A stretch of 64,000 nt of DNA from Cryphonectria parasitica EP155 (Eukaryota; Ascomycota; Sordariomycetes; Diaporthales; Cryphonectriaceae), in contig NW_024468913.1 in NCBI RefSeq assembly GCF_011745365.1, positions 1,612,001 to 1,676,000 on the forward strand, given 5' to 3'. The notes beneath the pieces are model-generated. The model ran no database searches and was not told the DNA's origin. It saw only the letters and a program-made list of their open reading frames with translations. The position numbers and the translations under genes are program-made. This document shows, piece by piece, positions 43,645 to 55,518 of the stretch. Numbering within the stretch: position 1 is the first letter of the stretch; the number at the start of each line of letters is the position of its first letter.

Positions 43645-44147
43645 TCAGATGGAGTGTTGAAGCTTCATCTGGCTGGCAAAATCCTCCTTCTCGATCCTCA
43701 CGATATGCTCTCCCGGGACGACCACCAGCCCCAGGTATCTATGCGACATCTCCATCTTGAGGCTCTTTTCGCCTGCCGCGGCGCTCTCTTCAGCGGCCTG
43801 TGCGCGCTGCTGGGCAGAGGGCTGACGGTACTCGTATGTATAGGCTAGCACAATGTTCTGGTCCTAGATTACACATAGTGAAGGTGTCAGATCCAATCCA
43901 GCGTTTGTGGACCAAGCGGTAGGTTTTCTCCTCCACCCCCCCCCCCCCTTCGGGGGACAGAGAAAGGCAGTAGGCGTACCGGATCAGTACACTTAAAATC
44001 CCCCCAGAACATCCTCTCGTCTGTGGTGTGTATGCGCAACTTCCTGTTGAGTAGCGACGAGAGGAATCCGTGGGCTTTGGCCTTGTCCATTGCTGCTGGT
44101 TGTGCAAGAGGGGCCACCTCGTCCATGTTTTCCGCCTGTGTCGCCAT
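43645..44147 (-). CDS. LSM-domain protein, NatC auxiliary subunit NAA38/LSMD1-like
   Basis: Two exons, 44147-43980 and 43863-43645, encode 128 residues. The intron starts GTACGC, has a branch-like CTGAC and ends CTAG. The Sm fold is recognisable: Sm1 from FLSSLLNRKLRIHTTDER through DPDQNIVLAYTYEY (about residues 27-67), then Sm2 YLGLVVVPGEHIVRIE near the C-terminus. LSMD1/NAA38 (yeast Mak31) is the small subunit of the NatC N-terminal acetyltransferase; the DQNIVL...E and GLVVVPGEHIV pattern supports this over core LSm proteins, but it is not certain. A second in-frame ATG lies a few residues downstream. The intron carries a 13-nt C/G tract next to a short potential hairpin. The gene is divergent from RAD2. 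Confidence 0.82.
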
Positions 44148-44807
44148 CTTCACTTGCTGCTTTGTCGCAGACACGGGTTTGATCCGTTTGGATTTCGCTG
44201 ATCGGACTCCGGGCCACGAGACTCGCGGCTCGGCCGGAGGATGTTGCTGGCTCTGGCTCTGTCGTCGTGAAGTCTGTTCTAGACTAATGTTGGGGGTTTT
44301 GGCAACGTCTCGCAGCCGAGCACTGTGGAGCGCTGCTATGGTCCAAAGTTCACAGCAGACCGGCAGCAGCGCGGGGAGGCGGCACTACTGTAGGTTACGC
44401 CCCTCCCCTCTAAATCTTCCTCGTGACGGGGCGGCAGACTCGCGTATATGTATGACGCAGTGGTACTCTTTTAGTGGGGCAGCACTTAAGCAGTCAGCCT
44501 AACGCGCCTGAAGCCTTGGGGCGACTCTGATGGATTTCTTGTCTTTTCAATTTCAGGCAACAAGCTTCTGTCTTGAGGTGTCAACTCACTTCCAAGTCCT
44601 CCTCACAGTATTCTCAAATGGGCAACGACTGCTCTGCTCACACGAGGATGACTCTTTTCGCTCCGACGTAGGCATTTCTTTCACAGGAATAGCCCTTGAC
44701 CCATACGCGCCCACCCTCCAACTCTCTCCGCCAGCCCATCCCTCCCCTGCCGATCACCGTGAATTGACACCTGCCCATACGACGACGGCGTCGCCGCTGT
44801 CTTCATC
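44148..44807. promoter_or_regulatory. Divergent promoter region between NAA38-like and RAD2
   Basis: About 660 bp separate the two start codons, so both promoters must lie here. I cannot identify individual sites. Confidence 0.6.
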
Positions 44808-47800
44808 ATGGGTGTCCAAGGCCTCTGGCAGGTTCTCTCTCCTTCCGCCCGCCCCACGAACCTCGCGACCCTCAACCGGAAGCGCCTCGCCGTTGACGCC
44901 TCCATCTGGATTTACCAGTTCCTCAAGGCCGTGCGCGACAAGGAGGGAAATGCCCTGCGTAACAGCCACGTCGTGGGCTTCTTTCGCCGGATATGCAAGC
45001 TGCTGTGGTTCGGCATCAAGCCCGTCTTTGTCTTCGACGGCGGCGCCCCGGCGCTCAAGAGGGCCACACTGCAAGGGAGACGCCGGAGGCGAGAGGGTCG
45101 ACGTGAGGACGCGGTGCGCACGGCGGGCAGGTTGCTCGCCGTGCAGATGCAGCGGATCGCGGAAGAGGAGGATCAGAGGCGGAGGGAGGCCAGGTCGGCT
45201 GGTCGAGGTGCTGCTGCCGAGGGAGGAGGAGGAGGGGATGGCGTGCCTGAGGGCGAGGTGCTGCCGGACGTCGAGAACATGGTGTACGCTGAGGAGGCCT
45301 TCACTGCCAAGTCGGAGAGGAAGAAGGATAGAAAGTTCTTCCGCCAGGACCAATACCACCTGCCCGAGCTAGAGACGAGCATCGAGAAGATGGGGCGTCC
45401 CGATGACCCACGCATCATGAGCGTTGAGGAGCTAGAGGAGTACGCGCGCCAGTTCAACAGTGGCGAGGATGTCAATCTGTACGACTTTGGAAAGATTGAC
45501 TTTGACGGGGACTTTTTCAAATCTCTGCCCGCTGCCGACCGTTACAACATCCTCAATGCTGCGAGGGTGAGGAGTCGGCTCAGGATGGGCCTGAGCAAGG
45601 AGCAGTTGGAGGTCATGTTTCCAAACCGGATGGATTTCTCGAGGTTCCAGATAGAGCGTGTCCAGGAGCGGAACCGGCTTACACAGAGGCTTATGTACGA
45701 AATGAACATGGCTGGCACGGATCTTACGGTTGGCGGAGGTGGACGGGTGGCGGGCGAGAGGAACAGAGAGTACATCCTTGTGAAGAATGACGGCGTCGAG
45801 GGTGGCTATGCCCTTGGTGTTCTGACGCAGGAGAAGGACATTGGTGAGAGACATAAGCCGATCGACGTCGATGCACTGCAGCTTAGGTTTGCGCCACGAG
45901 ACGAAGAGGACGAGGACGACTGGGAAGACGACGAGGAATTTGAAGATGTGCCTATTGAGGGCGTGAATCGGCTTCCCAAAACCAGGGGTCGCCAGCAACA
46001 GCCACGAGACAACGACGATTCATTGTTTGTGGATAATGGGGAAGATGATGAGGCATTGTTTGTAGGTCAAAGGGCCGAGGACCAACTCATGGCCGATGAA
46101 GACGAAGATGTCGCAAGAGCAATAGAGATGTCTCTCAAGAATCAACACGGAGCTGGACAAGGGACGAGCGAGGTCGAGGAGGAGGAATTTGAAGATGTTT
46201 CGATACCCCAGTGGGAGCAAAAGGCAGTCGACAATGTGCCGAAGCCGATCACTTCCACCCGTGGATCAATGGTTGCACATATTATCAACAACAGAGCCAA
46301 TGCAGCCGTTCCGAAGAAGAAGCAGGCCGAAGAAGACAGCGACAGTGAGGGGGACTTTCAGGCAGCCTTGGCAGTTGCAAGAAAGAAGAAACAGACCGAG
46401 GCGTCCAAGGCCAAGCCATCAGCTCCGATCAAACCAAACGTGAAGAACCCTTTCGGTGGCCCGTTGCCATTTGAGAAGCTGGACTGGAGGACTTCTATAT
46501 TCGAGAAAAAGCCACAGCCGAAAACTGACGCGCAAGTACTCAAAGAAGCAAACGACAAGGCCGCTGAGACTGGTGGAGGCTTCTCCATCGAGATACCAGA
46601 CGGCGAGAGCCAGACCCAAAATAACGTCATTATGGAAGGCGGCTTCGAAAAAGAACCTGTGGAGGATGATGCGCCGAGACCTTTGCCTCCATGGATGGTT
46701 CACGACGACACAGATATACGGGACAGGGTCAAGAACCAACAACGCGCGCATAATGAGATCAACGATGAAGACGAGAGCCTGGCCCGGGAACAAGAGCAGC
46801 TGCGAAGACGGCGGCGACAAAACGAGATCGTGGAGATTGAGTCGTCTGACGATGACGACGACGATGTCCAGATTATAGATGCTCCGCCAGCGAAATCAGA
46901 GGGTTCGACCATCGTGAGGAGCTTCTCTAATGCAGTGTCTACCCCTTTAGACGAGGACACGGTAATCAACGCTGAAGGAGCGCCCGCAGACCCGGAAGAG
47001 GCCGCCAGTCCAGAAGAGAACGACCGAAACGAAGTTACAACCCTCCATGATGAGGTTGTTTTGCGCTCACCTTCTCCAGAGACGGAGTTTGTGGATGTCG
47101 AAATACCATCAGAAGAGCGTCCTCCAGAGCCCGCGGCGACACAAATTACGGCCATGCAAGCTTCAGAAGAGCCTTCTTTCGAGGATGTTGCACTGCAGCA
47201 GCATGACCCCGCCGCGGGACAAGCTACAAAGGAGCCTGAACAGCGGATGGTGTCCGAAGAGCCAGAGTTTGAAGATGTCGTGCCTCCAACGCCACCGATA
47301 GCCCAACAGGAAAGGATCGAGGGACTGGCAGAAGTCCCCGATCAACCTGAGGCTGATGATGACTCATTCGAAGAGGGCGAGTACGACGAGTTCAGCGATC
47401 CCGAAGATGAGCAGCTCATGGCACAGCTGGCCGAAGAGGCTGAGGAGCACGCACGCTTCGCAAGCGAGCTGAACAAGAAGCCGGCACAACTGACCCAGGA
47501 GGAATACGAGCGGGAGCTACGCCAGCTGCGCAACCAGCAGAAGAAAGACAGGCGAGACGCCGACGAGGTCACTCAGATCATGGTGACCGAGTGTCAGGCG
47601 CTGCTGCGCCTGTTTGGTATTCCTTACATCACAGCTCCCATGGAAGCCGAGGCACAGTGTGCCGAGCTCGTCTCCCTCAGTCTGGTGGACGGCATTGTGA
47701 CGGATGACTCGGACATCTTCCTCTTTGGTGGCACTCGCGTGTATAAGAACATGTTCAACAGCAACAAGCTGGTGGAATGCTATTTGGCTGCGGACCTGGA

Positions 47801-48659
47801 GAAGGACCTCTCGCTGTCCCGCGAGCAGCTCATCTCCATCGCGCACCTCCTCGGCTCCGACTACACGGAGGGTATCCCCGGCATTGGACCGGTGACGGCA
47901 CTCGAGATCTTGTCCGAGTTTCCCGGGCGCGAGGGTCTCGTGAACTTCAAGGAGTGGTGGACCGAAGTGCAGGCCAATCCGAACCGCCCTAAGGAGGCAG
48001 ACTCGGGCTCGAGCTTCCGGCGTAAGTTCCGCAAGAGCAACGCCACAAAGCTCTTCCTCCCCACCGGCTTCCCCTCCCCAGCCGTCTATGAGGCCTACCT
48101 CAAGCCCGACGTGGACCACGGCCAGGAGCCCTTCCAGTGGGGTGTGCCCGACCTCGACGGCTTGCGGCGGTTCCTGATGGCGACGATCGGATGGTCACAG
48201 GAGCGGACAGATGAGGTGCTTGTGCCGGTAATCCGTGATATGAATCGCAGGGACATCGAGGGCACGCAGAGCAACATCACGAGGTACTTTGAGGGGAGCG
48301 TGGGTGTCGGTGCGAAGGAGGCCTTCGCGCCCAGACAGCGGGCCAAGGGGAGCAGGAGGATGGCGGCTGCCGTGGATAAGCTGAGGGCAAGCACAGGGAA
48401 GGAGGGCCTTCCAGCCGTCGAGGAGAGCGGCGAGGAGGAGCAGGGGGGCGAGGAGGCTGCTCGCAGCTCGGCAAAGGCCAGCGGGAAGGGCACAAATGGG
48501 CGAAAGCGAAAGATGCGCGCTACAGCTGTGGCAGATAGTGACGATGCCGATGGTGATGATGATGATGAGTTTGTCGATGAAGATAGACCAGAGGCGAATG
48601 GGAATGGCAGACGGAAGAAGGCAAGGGGGAAGGGGAAGGGAAGAAAAGCAAAGGCATGA
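44808..48659 (+). CDS. RAD2: DNA repair endonuclease RAD2/XPG (Rad13)
   Basis: Structure-specific nuclease that makes the 3' incision in nucleotide excision repair. Single exon, 1283 residues. The N-nuclease region starts MGVQGLWQVLSPSARP and keeps the metal-binding aspartates D30 (LAVDAS) and D77 (FVFDGG). A long acidic spacer (about 130-900) follows, with ubiquitin-interaction-like DEDVARAIEMSLKNQ near 430. The I-nuclease region has APMEAEAQCAEL at about 943-954, DGIVTDDSDIFLFGG near 964 and LLGSDYTEGIPGIGPVTALEIL at about 1015, giving the remaining acidic residues and the helix-hairpin-helix. The C-terminus is basic with nuclear-localisation-like clusters (GRKRKMR, RRKKARGKGKGRK). The two nuclease halves split by a large spacer distinguish it from FEN1 and EXO1. 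Confidence 0.95.
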   Translation: MGVQGLWQVLSPSARPTNLATLNRKRLAVDASIWIYQFLKAVRDKEGNALRNSHVVGFFRRICKLLWFGIKPVFVFDGGAPALKRATLQGRRRRREGRREDAVRTAGRLLAVQMQRIAEEEDQRRREARSAGRGAAAEGGGGGDGVPEGEVLPDVENMVYAEEAFTAKSERKKDRKFFRQDQYHLPELETSIEKMGRPDDPRIMSVEELEEYARQFNSGEDVNLYDFGKIDFDGDFFKSLPAADRYNILNAARVRSRLRMGLSKEQLEVMFPNRMDFSRFQIERVQERNRLTQRLMYEMNMAGTDLTVGGGGRVAGERNREYILVKNDGVEGGYALGVLTQEKDIGERHKPIDVDALQLRFAPRDEEDEDDWEDDEEFEDVPIEGVNRLPKTRGRQQQPRDNDDSLFVDNGEDDEALFVGQRAEDQLMADEDEDVARAIEMSLKNQHGAGQGTSEVEEEEFEDVSIPQWEQKAVDNVPKPITSTRGSMVAHIINNRANAAVPKKKQAEEDSDSEGDFQAALAVARKKKQTEASKAKPSAPIKPNVKNPFGGPLPFEKLDWRTSIFEKKPQPKTDAQVLKEANDKAAETGGGFSIEIPDGESQTQNNVIMEGGFEKEPVEDDAPRPLPPWMVHDDTDIRDRVKNQQRAHNEINDEDESLAREQEQLRRRRRQNEIVEIESSDDDDDDVQIIDAPPAKSEGSTIVRSFSNAVSTPLDEDTVINAEGAPADPEEAASPEENDRNEVTTLHDEVVLRSPSPETEFVDVEIPSEERPPEPAATQITAMQASEEPSFEDVALQQHDPAAGQATKEPEQRMVSEEPEFEDVVPPTPPIAQQERIEGLAEVPDQPEADDDSFEEGEYDEFSDPEDEQLMAQLAEEAEEHARFASELNKKPAQLTQEEYERELRQLRNQQKKDRRDADEVTQIMVTECQALLRLFGIPYITAPMEAEAQCAELVSLSLVDGIVTDDSDIFLFGGTRVYKNMFNSNKLVECYLAADLEKDLSLSREQLISIAHLLGSDYTEGIPGIGPVTALEILSEFPGREGLVNFKEWWTEVQANPNRPKEADSGSSFRRKFRKSNATKLFLPTGFPSPAVYEAYLKPDVDHGQEPFQWGVPDLDGLRRFLMATIGWSQERTDEVLVPVIRDMNRRDIEGTQSNITRYFEGSVGVGAKEAFAPRQRAKGSRRMAAAVDKLRASTGKEGLPAVEESGEEEQGGEEAARSSAKASGKGTNGRKRKMRATAVADSDDADGDDDDEFVDEDRPEANGNGRRKKARGKGKGRKAKA

Positions 48660-49359
48660 ACTTATCATGGCCTGGATTTTGGGATTCTGATATACTTGAG
48701 CTCATCAATGCCAAATGGAATTACGATCTTGATTATTGCATGTTTGCTTTGTACAAATGTAATAACTCCCCAGGAGATGGGCTCTCTCCTTGATCCTGCT
48801 GTTGTTCAAGACAATATCTGGAAGAGAAATCCAGGTATAAGCATAGTATGAAAAGGATGCATAACAAGAGAAACAAGCAGTATTTAGGTCAAGCAACTTT
48901 AGGCTAGGCCTAGCCTCACAACCAAGAAAGGAGGAAGGGTCTGTTTGGCTTACATAATATTGATCTCGGACCCGCCCAAGCTCCAGTCCCGCGATTTGAT
49001 TGGCGAATGGCCATGAGCCCCGACCTCTTCCGAGCTCCATATCATTTTTTTTCCCGGGTTGCTGACCTCGCCTTGGCCACAGCGTCTGCCCTCGCCTGCC
49101 CCCATATCGAGAAAGTTGCGGCATCGACTCAACCTATCCCCCCCAATCGCACGACCCAATCCTCTTCCTCTCCTCAAGAGGAAATCCCTTGTCTCCACTC
49201 CTCTCAATACCGACGTCGAGGAGCCAGACCACACCTTTTGTCCAGCGAGCACCTTGGCAAGAGAAAAGAGAGCAGAGGGATTTTTTCTTCTTGTTTCCCA
49301 TCGTCCTCGACCCGACAACACCACCACCACTACCAAACACCCAAAACCCAAGAAGGAAA
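48660..49359. other. Intergenic region
   Basis: About 700 bp with RAD2 3' flank and the promoter of the ATP synthase subunit g gene. No gene seen. Confidence 0.7.
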
Positions 49360-50292
49360 ATGTCGTCCGCCCTCGCACGTCCACTCCTCCGGCGGCCTCT
49401 GCAGCCCCTCCGCAGCATCGCCGCCCGCCGCTTCGAGAGCACCGCCTCCTCGACCGCACAAAAGACCGCCGAGGGCGCCAAGAATGCTGCCGGCGAGTAC
49501 AAGGCCAAGGCTGCCGAGGGCCTGTCGCGCGTCACCTCCGCCGCAGGGCCTGCGATCGCCGGTGCCGCCAAGGGGGTCTCGAACGCCCTGGGCAAGGTTG
49601 GCGGCCGCACGGGAAGAATAATTGGCTTTGTTGAGCGTATGTGTTTTACCTTTATTTTGCCTTCAAGGGGGGTTAAGCGACAGCGGGAGAAGCAAAGAGA
49701 AGGAGAACTGCTCGGGAGACCAGAGGGCTTCCCAGCAGGCAATAGAGGGAGAGAAGAAGGGAGAAAGAAAGAAAGAAACAGTGAAGGGGTGTCGTTCGCG
49801 CTCAGAAGGGATGGGAACAAGTGCGTGCTGAGTTGATTTGCTAACGATGTTATCTTTCTTCCAAAACAGGCCAGGTACCTTTTGTCGTCTACTACAGCAA
49901 GGTCGGTCTCGAGCTCGGTAAGCTCGTGTTCAGAGGCCAGAAGATGGACCCTCCGTAAGTCATTCCCTTTCCCGTTCGATAAATGGACAGACGGAAAGGT
50001 GGTGGCTGACCATAGCATTTTTCTCCTTCACAGCTCCGTCGCCACCTTCCAGAGCTACTTCAACCGCGCCCTCAGCGCCATCAAGAACCCCGGCACTCTC
50101 CTCCAGTCGACCGCCTCCAGCGCTGCCGCCACTCCCTCATCAGCCGCCGCACGTCTCCAGAACATCTCGCGCGCACAGGTCGTGGGCGGTGGTGTCCTGC
50201 TCGCCGAGGTGCTCGGCTTCTTCACCGTCGGCGAGATCCTTGGTCGCTTCAAGCTGGTTGGATACCACGGCGAGACGGCGCACCACCACTAG
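49360..50292 (+). CDS. ATP20: Mitochondrial F1Fo-ATP synthase subunit g
   Basis: Three exons: 49360-49636, 49870-49954 and 50034-50292, giving 206 residues. Introns start GTATGT and GTAAGT and end ACAG. The N-terminus MSSALARPLLRRPLQPLRS is Arg-rich without acids, as for a mitochondrial presequence. The core PFVVYYSKVGLELGKLVFRGQKMDPP and SVATFQSYFNRALSAIKNP match the subunit g family. The C-terminal segment VVGGGVLLAEVLGFFTVGEILGR is the single membrane helix, with the glycine spacing that in yeast mediates ATP synthase dimer contacts in the inner membrane. The stretch between residues 30 and 85 is Ala/Lys-rich and variable. Confidence 0.92.
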
Positions 50293-53200
50293 ACCACCCA
50301 GTGTCTGGGCGTGATGGTGGGTGATTGGGTGACAGGTTCAGTAGGGTGGTTGGGCGAGGGACTGCCAAGGAGCAAGGACTCTCGAGAGGTCAGCGTGTGG
50401 TGCTAGAAGGGACAGGGGATTTGTGATAATGCTCGATGGGAGCCAAGGGGTTCAGCTCGCCAACATAGACCAACTTTCAGAGTTGGCGGGAAAACCTCAT
50501 TCGCGATCCAGAAAGGGAAAAGGAAAAGCTACGGAGTATAGGGGGCGAGAGGGGGAGGGTCAAGCATAGAACACGGCAATGGGAGCTTCAGGGTCTAGGG
50601 CATGGCCTCGTCACGATTCCGCACCGCTCGTCTCTGTTTCTTCGACCAGCTGCGTCACATACACTTCTCAGCACCGATATGGCTCACACCATAGCGGTTA
50701 AGAATGGTGAAGGCAATGCTATTTCCCTCGTGGGATCAGGGCTGGCAGATGCGTGCGTGGTTCCTCTACGGCCAACCTTGGAGTCTTTGTGTATATTCCG
50801 AGATTCCTTCTCCCTCGTACCAAGGGGCGAGAGAGCCTCAAGAACGCTTTATTTCATTTGTATCATGTACCATCAGTTTCACACCAAACTCTTGCTTCAT
50901 GATCATGACCATAATCAGAATGGCCAGCTCTCAAGATCGACACAGAGGTAGGTCCTAAGACAGCCGGTTTGATGTCGATGGCCATATCTGGTCAGTGGAG
51001 AATGGTCACCGGTAGACTCTCTGCTGAGTACTGTCCAGTGAATCCGCAGTGACGAAGCATGATCTCTCTATACATGATTCACTCCACCATTATCGGCTAC
51101 CATCTTTCCACACTCAAGAAACTCTTACCCAAAGCCGACTTTCAACCAACCATCATATATCCACCAAACCCGTTCTCGTCCCCCCCCCCCCTTAATTTGT
51201 TCATCCATCCCATTGACCATTGCTCATCATGGCGATAAGACAGAATACAGACCCCGTCCAGAACAACAACCCGTGCCAGGCTTTCCTGCAGTTCCATCCA
51301 TCCATCCGAAAGAGCCACACCACAACACAGAAAATGCTACCTACATTCACATTGGCCTAGCAAACCAGAGCATGCCACCATAGCCTTGGTGCCGTTCTGT
51401 AGTCTGGAAATGATGCATCAAGACCAGGGGTTCAAAAGGAAGAAGAAGGAAAAGAACAGTCAGCCCCCCCCCCCCCCCCGCTATAAAGAATTAAATTCAC
51501 ATGCATCCATTGATCATGTGCTAGATGACAACATCCTAGCACGAGTTACCACTTCGGATGTACGCGTCGTACGTGAACCAGGCAAAAGGAAGGTGGAGGG
51601 GAAACTTAATGATTGTCTCCGCTGGTCGCAAAAGAATTCCCTGGAGGCCAATGACTGCATGATGATGTACCGTCCTTGAAGGGAGGGCGCTGTGTGTGCG
51701 TTTGTGTGAGCGTCTACAGCAAAAGCCAAGAAGCAAAGGCCGCGCAAACAGGCCGCATACTACCAAGAGGCCTCAAAACAATCCAGGAGGCTGGCTGGAA
51801 GGGGTTTTAAGGTTTTTGTTACCCACTCTCTCGTTTTCTTTTCCTTTTCGTTCTCTGTGTGGAGGAGGGAAAGAAGCACGACGAATAACAAGGCTGCGGG
51901 ACCAACCAAAGTTACTGGGTGTCAATGGGGGCAAAATCACACACGGCAGGGGGGAAGGGGGGCGGGGCGGTGGTTCAGGAGTTTTGGGATATTGGCAAGG
52001 AGGAGCCTGTACAGTTCTGACGGCCGGGGCTTGCCGTGGTGCGTGGCGTCTACCACCCTCTCGGTATCGTTCTCTCGTCAGAAACAGTGTGGCGGGGGGG
52101 CTGGGGGGAGGGTGGTTGTTGGTCGGGCCATTACATGAACCACGCAGCTGTGTTGGGGGCCAGGCGTTGCTACGTAGCAACATCTCGGAGCAGAGTTGCT
52201 CGCCCATACAGGCCCCCTTCCTGACGCAGCCACAAGCGAGAAGAGGAAAAGAAAAGGTTGGGCCGGGCAGTCCTAAGTATAATGATCCTATTCTTCAGGG
52301 ATATGGGAGTATGGTGACGATATTAAGGAGCAAGAGGTGGGCTGAGCGCCTTGGTATCCAGACGATGCCTGGTGTCACACAGCGTATCCATTCAAGCTGC
52401 ACTGTTTTGGAAGACCGCCAGATGTTGCAGCGCATGGTCGGTTAGATATTGTGTGTGTGTGTGTGCGTGTGTGTCTCCAAAGGGAAGGGCGGGACGGGCG
52501 GGGGATGGTGCTGCGTATCGTCGATGCTGTTGATATTGTGCTTGCCTCATCTGACCACCTGCATATGCGGTTGGCTGTGTCTACCTGCATTGGCAAAGAG
52601 GCAGCCAGCCAGTGGGTGGCATGGGCCGTCTTCCCAAAAGCATGGGAGGGGCGAAACACATGGTCTGGTCCGGACATGTCTCGTTGGTGGTGATGGTGGC
52701 CAGCATCTTGACCTCTCTCGGGAGTCTGATCTGCAAGATGAGTTGGCCTTGCATCTTATACCGCCATATCGATTCGGGCTCCTCCGCGGGTAGGGATGGC
52801 TGGGAGCTTGCATCGAGCCTAAGACACGGTTGTCGTAACATGTCTTCCATCGTGACTAGAAAGTCGGTCAGCTATCAGCGGCACAAGGCGTCAGCATGGG
52901 TGAATTGAATTGGTTCAAAAGGCTGTGGTGGTAACTTTTCATGGTCTCAAAATGAATGTCATAATCACACTTCAAGACCTGCTACAGAAGCAGGTTGCGA
53001 GGAGGACCGGTGACTGGAAGGGCAATCTGTGTTTGTTGTACTCGTAGACGGACAAAACCTCGGACCCGAGATATTGTAAGCCAACATTTGCAGACCAGGG
53101 TCCCAAAAGCTCACAAGAGCAAAACAGAAGACAACCATCAAACTAAAGTAAACCAAATGGATGTGACCTCCTGGCCTTGCTACCCATCTCGATAACCCAC

Positions 53201-53976
53201 AATAACTCATCTGATGCATACCAGAGATACTAGCAAACGCCGCCACCGCCGCCATCGTACTAAAAATTTCGAAACTTTATTTGACCGTGAGTAGACTTAT
53301 CCAGGCGGATATCGAGGTGGAAATCGAGGTGTTCGGTTGGATGATGGTGACGGCCGCAGATATCAATAAACCCGTCCCACAGCATGAGGATGAGGTCCAA
53401 AGAAATAAAAGTACAGGCCCGAATTGCACCTGTACCACAAGGGAGGTTGAGATCTGTTCGGAGGTTAAAGGGTTGTTCCACTCAAGTGAACCGGACACCA
53501 GCATCGGTGCAATGCTCAGACCCGTGTGCATGGGCAAGGACAAGCAGGACAAGAAGCTGATAGTCCCAAAGGAGGCAATTGTGCAAATCGCTGGCTGGGG
53601 AACTGCCGGTGAGGTCCTGTATCGGGTACTTGAGCCGTGCATTAAGTCATCGGGTGCTGGATATGTTTGTGTTGCGGCCCGTCCGGGTCCGCCGCAACAC
53701 GGTGTGATAAGATGAACGCGCACTTGTCGCGGACTGCCTCGAGCTTTGCGTCACAAAAACACACCAGAAACGCAAACTTTTCTCCTGCTGCTGCCGAGCG
53801 CGTCGTAGTCCTGGAGAACCAGATCCGACATGGAGGTCGTCTGTTAAAAACGGGGCCGAGCCGCTGGCTCGCAGCCTTACGCAAGCTTGGAAGGGGGGAA
53901 TTTTCGGACTTGAGAGCGCGGCGCCGAGACGTCTGCAGAGTCGAGGCCGCGGCAACAAGGTAGCCGGGAGCACTAT
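50293..53976. other. Intergenic region, no supported gene
   Basis: About 3.7 kb. It contains poly(C) tracts (51180-51191 and 51464-51479), a GT microsatellite (52450-52474) and overlapping open frames on both strands. Minus-strand frames at 52965-53255 and 53277-53723 encode hydrophobic stretches that might be exons of a small membrane protein, but I cannot join them with confidence. Confidence 0.5.
52450..52474. repeat. GT microsatellite
   Basis: GT dinucleotide run with a single GC interruption, in noncoding sequence. Confidence 0.9.
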
Positions 53977-55518
53977 TCAGTGGTATCCGTTGGTTTGGTA
54001 ACCATTGGTTTGGGCGGGCCGCATTCCGGTCCAGATATATCTGCCGTGGCGTCAGTAATCTAGCCCATGCAACTCTCCCAAGTAAAGCATCCAGGGGTAC
54101 TTACAGCTTGCAATAGGACTTATTTGCCCGATCACCGACCTCCCTCATTATTTCTTCGTAGAGGGCTTCTACATCCCTTGGGTGCCAATGCTTGAACTTG
54201 ACCAGAGGAGCCAGGCTCATGGACATGAAGCCTTTCTTGAAGGACAGATTGAACCACCGCCCGGCGTCGGCGTCATAGTTGTTGGTGGAGGCCCCATTGA
54301 CCCGCACGTTGATGACTTCCTGCGAGATTTTGGTGAAACCGGCATCACCCAGCGCCTGTGTGATAGCTTTGGGATCGATCCGCATGGGCAGCCCCGCGCG
54401 GTCCATTGCATCCAGGAGCTCGTCAGCCCAGAACCTCAGCCGCCTCGAGACCGGCCCGTCGTCGCTCTGAAAATCCCAATCAATTTCCACGTGCTCAATC
54501 CACCCTTGTCCTGGAATCAGATGCCTATGCACACAATCAGCAAAACGTATAAAGACGATGGTGACTGGGGCGCTGTATACTTGATTACGTGGCTGTAGAG
54601 ACGTGGCCACGACCTGATGGCACCAGAAAGCATGCGTGCATGGATCAAGTGCCACGAGCTCTCTCCAGCATCACTGGGCCATGGCTCTTCAACGTCTACG
54701 GCCTTCAACTCGACACCCGGGACAATGCTACTGACGTCAGCCCTAAAAGCTCAATAGAAGAGATCGGGGGCCAACACGAACCTCGGTGGCTGCATCTGGA
54801 GGCATAGATCGAAACCTTTCACAACATGGGGTCTGAAAGTGTTGGTATTCTTTATCCAGAATGTACTGTTGGGTCATAATGTGTTAGTTGGCGAGACAAC
54901 ATGTGGCACGGCAGTAGACGACTCACTCAGCGACAGAGAGGACCCATATGGCCGTTCCGAATCCGATATCAAGAATCTAATCGACCAGGTCAATGAAAGA
55001 CATAAGAGGATGTGTGGAGCAAAACCTACCCTGGGCTCTGCAGGTAGGCTACTTGGGTTATTGAGATCAAGAATATGCCGGCTGCATAGCATCTTGTATC
55101 TCGTAAGATAGAAGAACATGTGCATGGCGTCGAGTCGGTCCATCTCTGCCTGAAATATCATTGCGAATTAGGAATGACCATGCAAGAGTCAACGTGGGCA
55201 GGATAGTGATGCGAGAGGAGGAGGAGGAGGAGGAGGTTTACCTCGTCTACAGGGAGTAGGTAACGCCCATGGTGTATACCTGAGTAGATGCGTCCATTCT
55301 CTTCATATAGGGCATAGCCAGCGCCGTTGCTGTTGACCTGGCCGTTCGGAGGTGCCGGTGCATAGTAGCTATAGCGGAGTCAGTAACTTGTTAAGCCTCT
55401 GTCGCTATCAATCAGTCGGGAGGGGCCGCTCCATCCTCTTAATCGCAAACCAAAGGTAGGAGAGATATTCGTACCCGCTGTTGTTGGTGTGAACAATGGA
55501 ATTCCCATTCGTTGCCAT
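53977..55518 (-). CDS. LaeA/UMTA-like SAM-dependent methyltransferase
   Basis: Eight exons: 55518-55475, 55368-55242, 55149-55030, 54976-54927, 54865-54782, 54730-54581, 54524-54105 and 54040-53977, giving 352 residues. All seven introns (51-106 nt) have GT...AG ends and all phases close. The product shows the LaeA-like order: EENGRIYSGIHHGRYLLPVDEAEMDRLD (about 37-64), SAM motif I ILDIGFGTAIW (98-108), GFDLCLQMQPP, VDVEEPW (about 153-159), LIHARMLSGAIRSWPRLYSHVIKHL, GWIEHVEIDW (about 199-208), RWFNL and SLAPL, ending SYCKLYIWTG. This family contains LaeA, the velvet-complex regulator of secondary metabolism, and many paralogues of unknown target. Motif I has A where the third glycine is usual. 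Neighbours include no biosynthetic cluster genes. The second to sixth exons are short, so simple ORF finding misses most of the gene. Confidence 0.85.

Noticed and set aside
51696..52445. 249-codon plus-strand frame
   Set aside because: Gly/Arg-rich, contains no motif, overlaps a minus-strand frame of 144 codons; looks like noncoding sequence.
53281..53715. 144-codon plus-strand frame
   Set aside because: No recognisable domain and a minus-strand frame covers the same bases; cannot choose.
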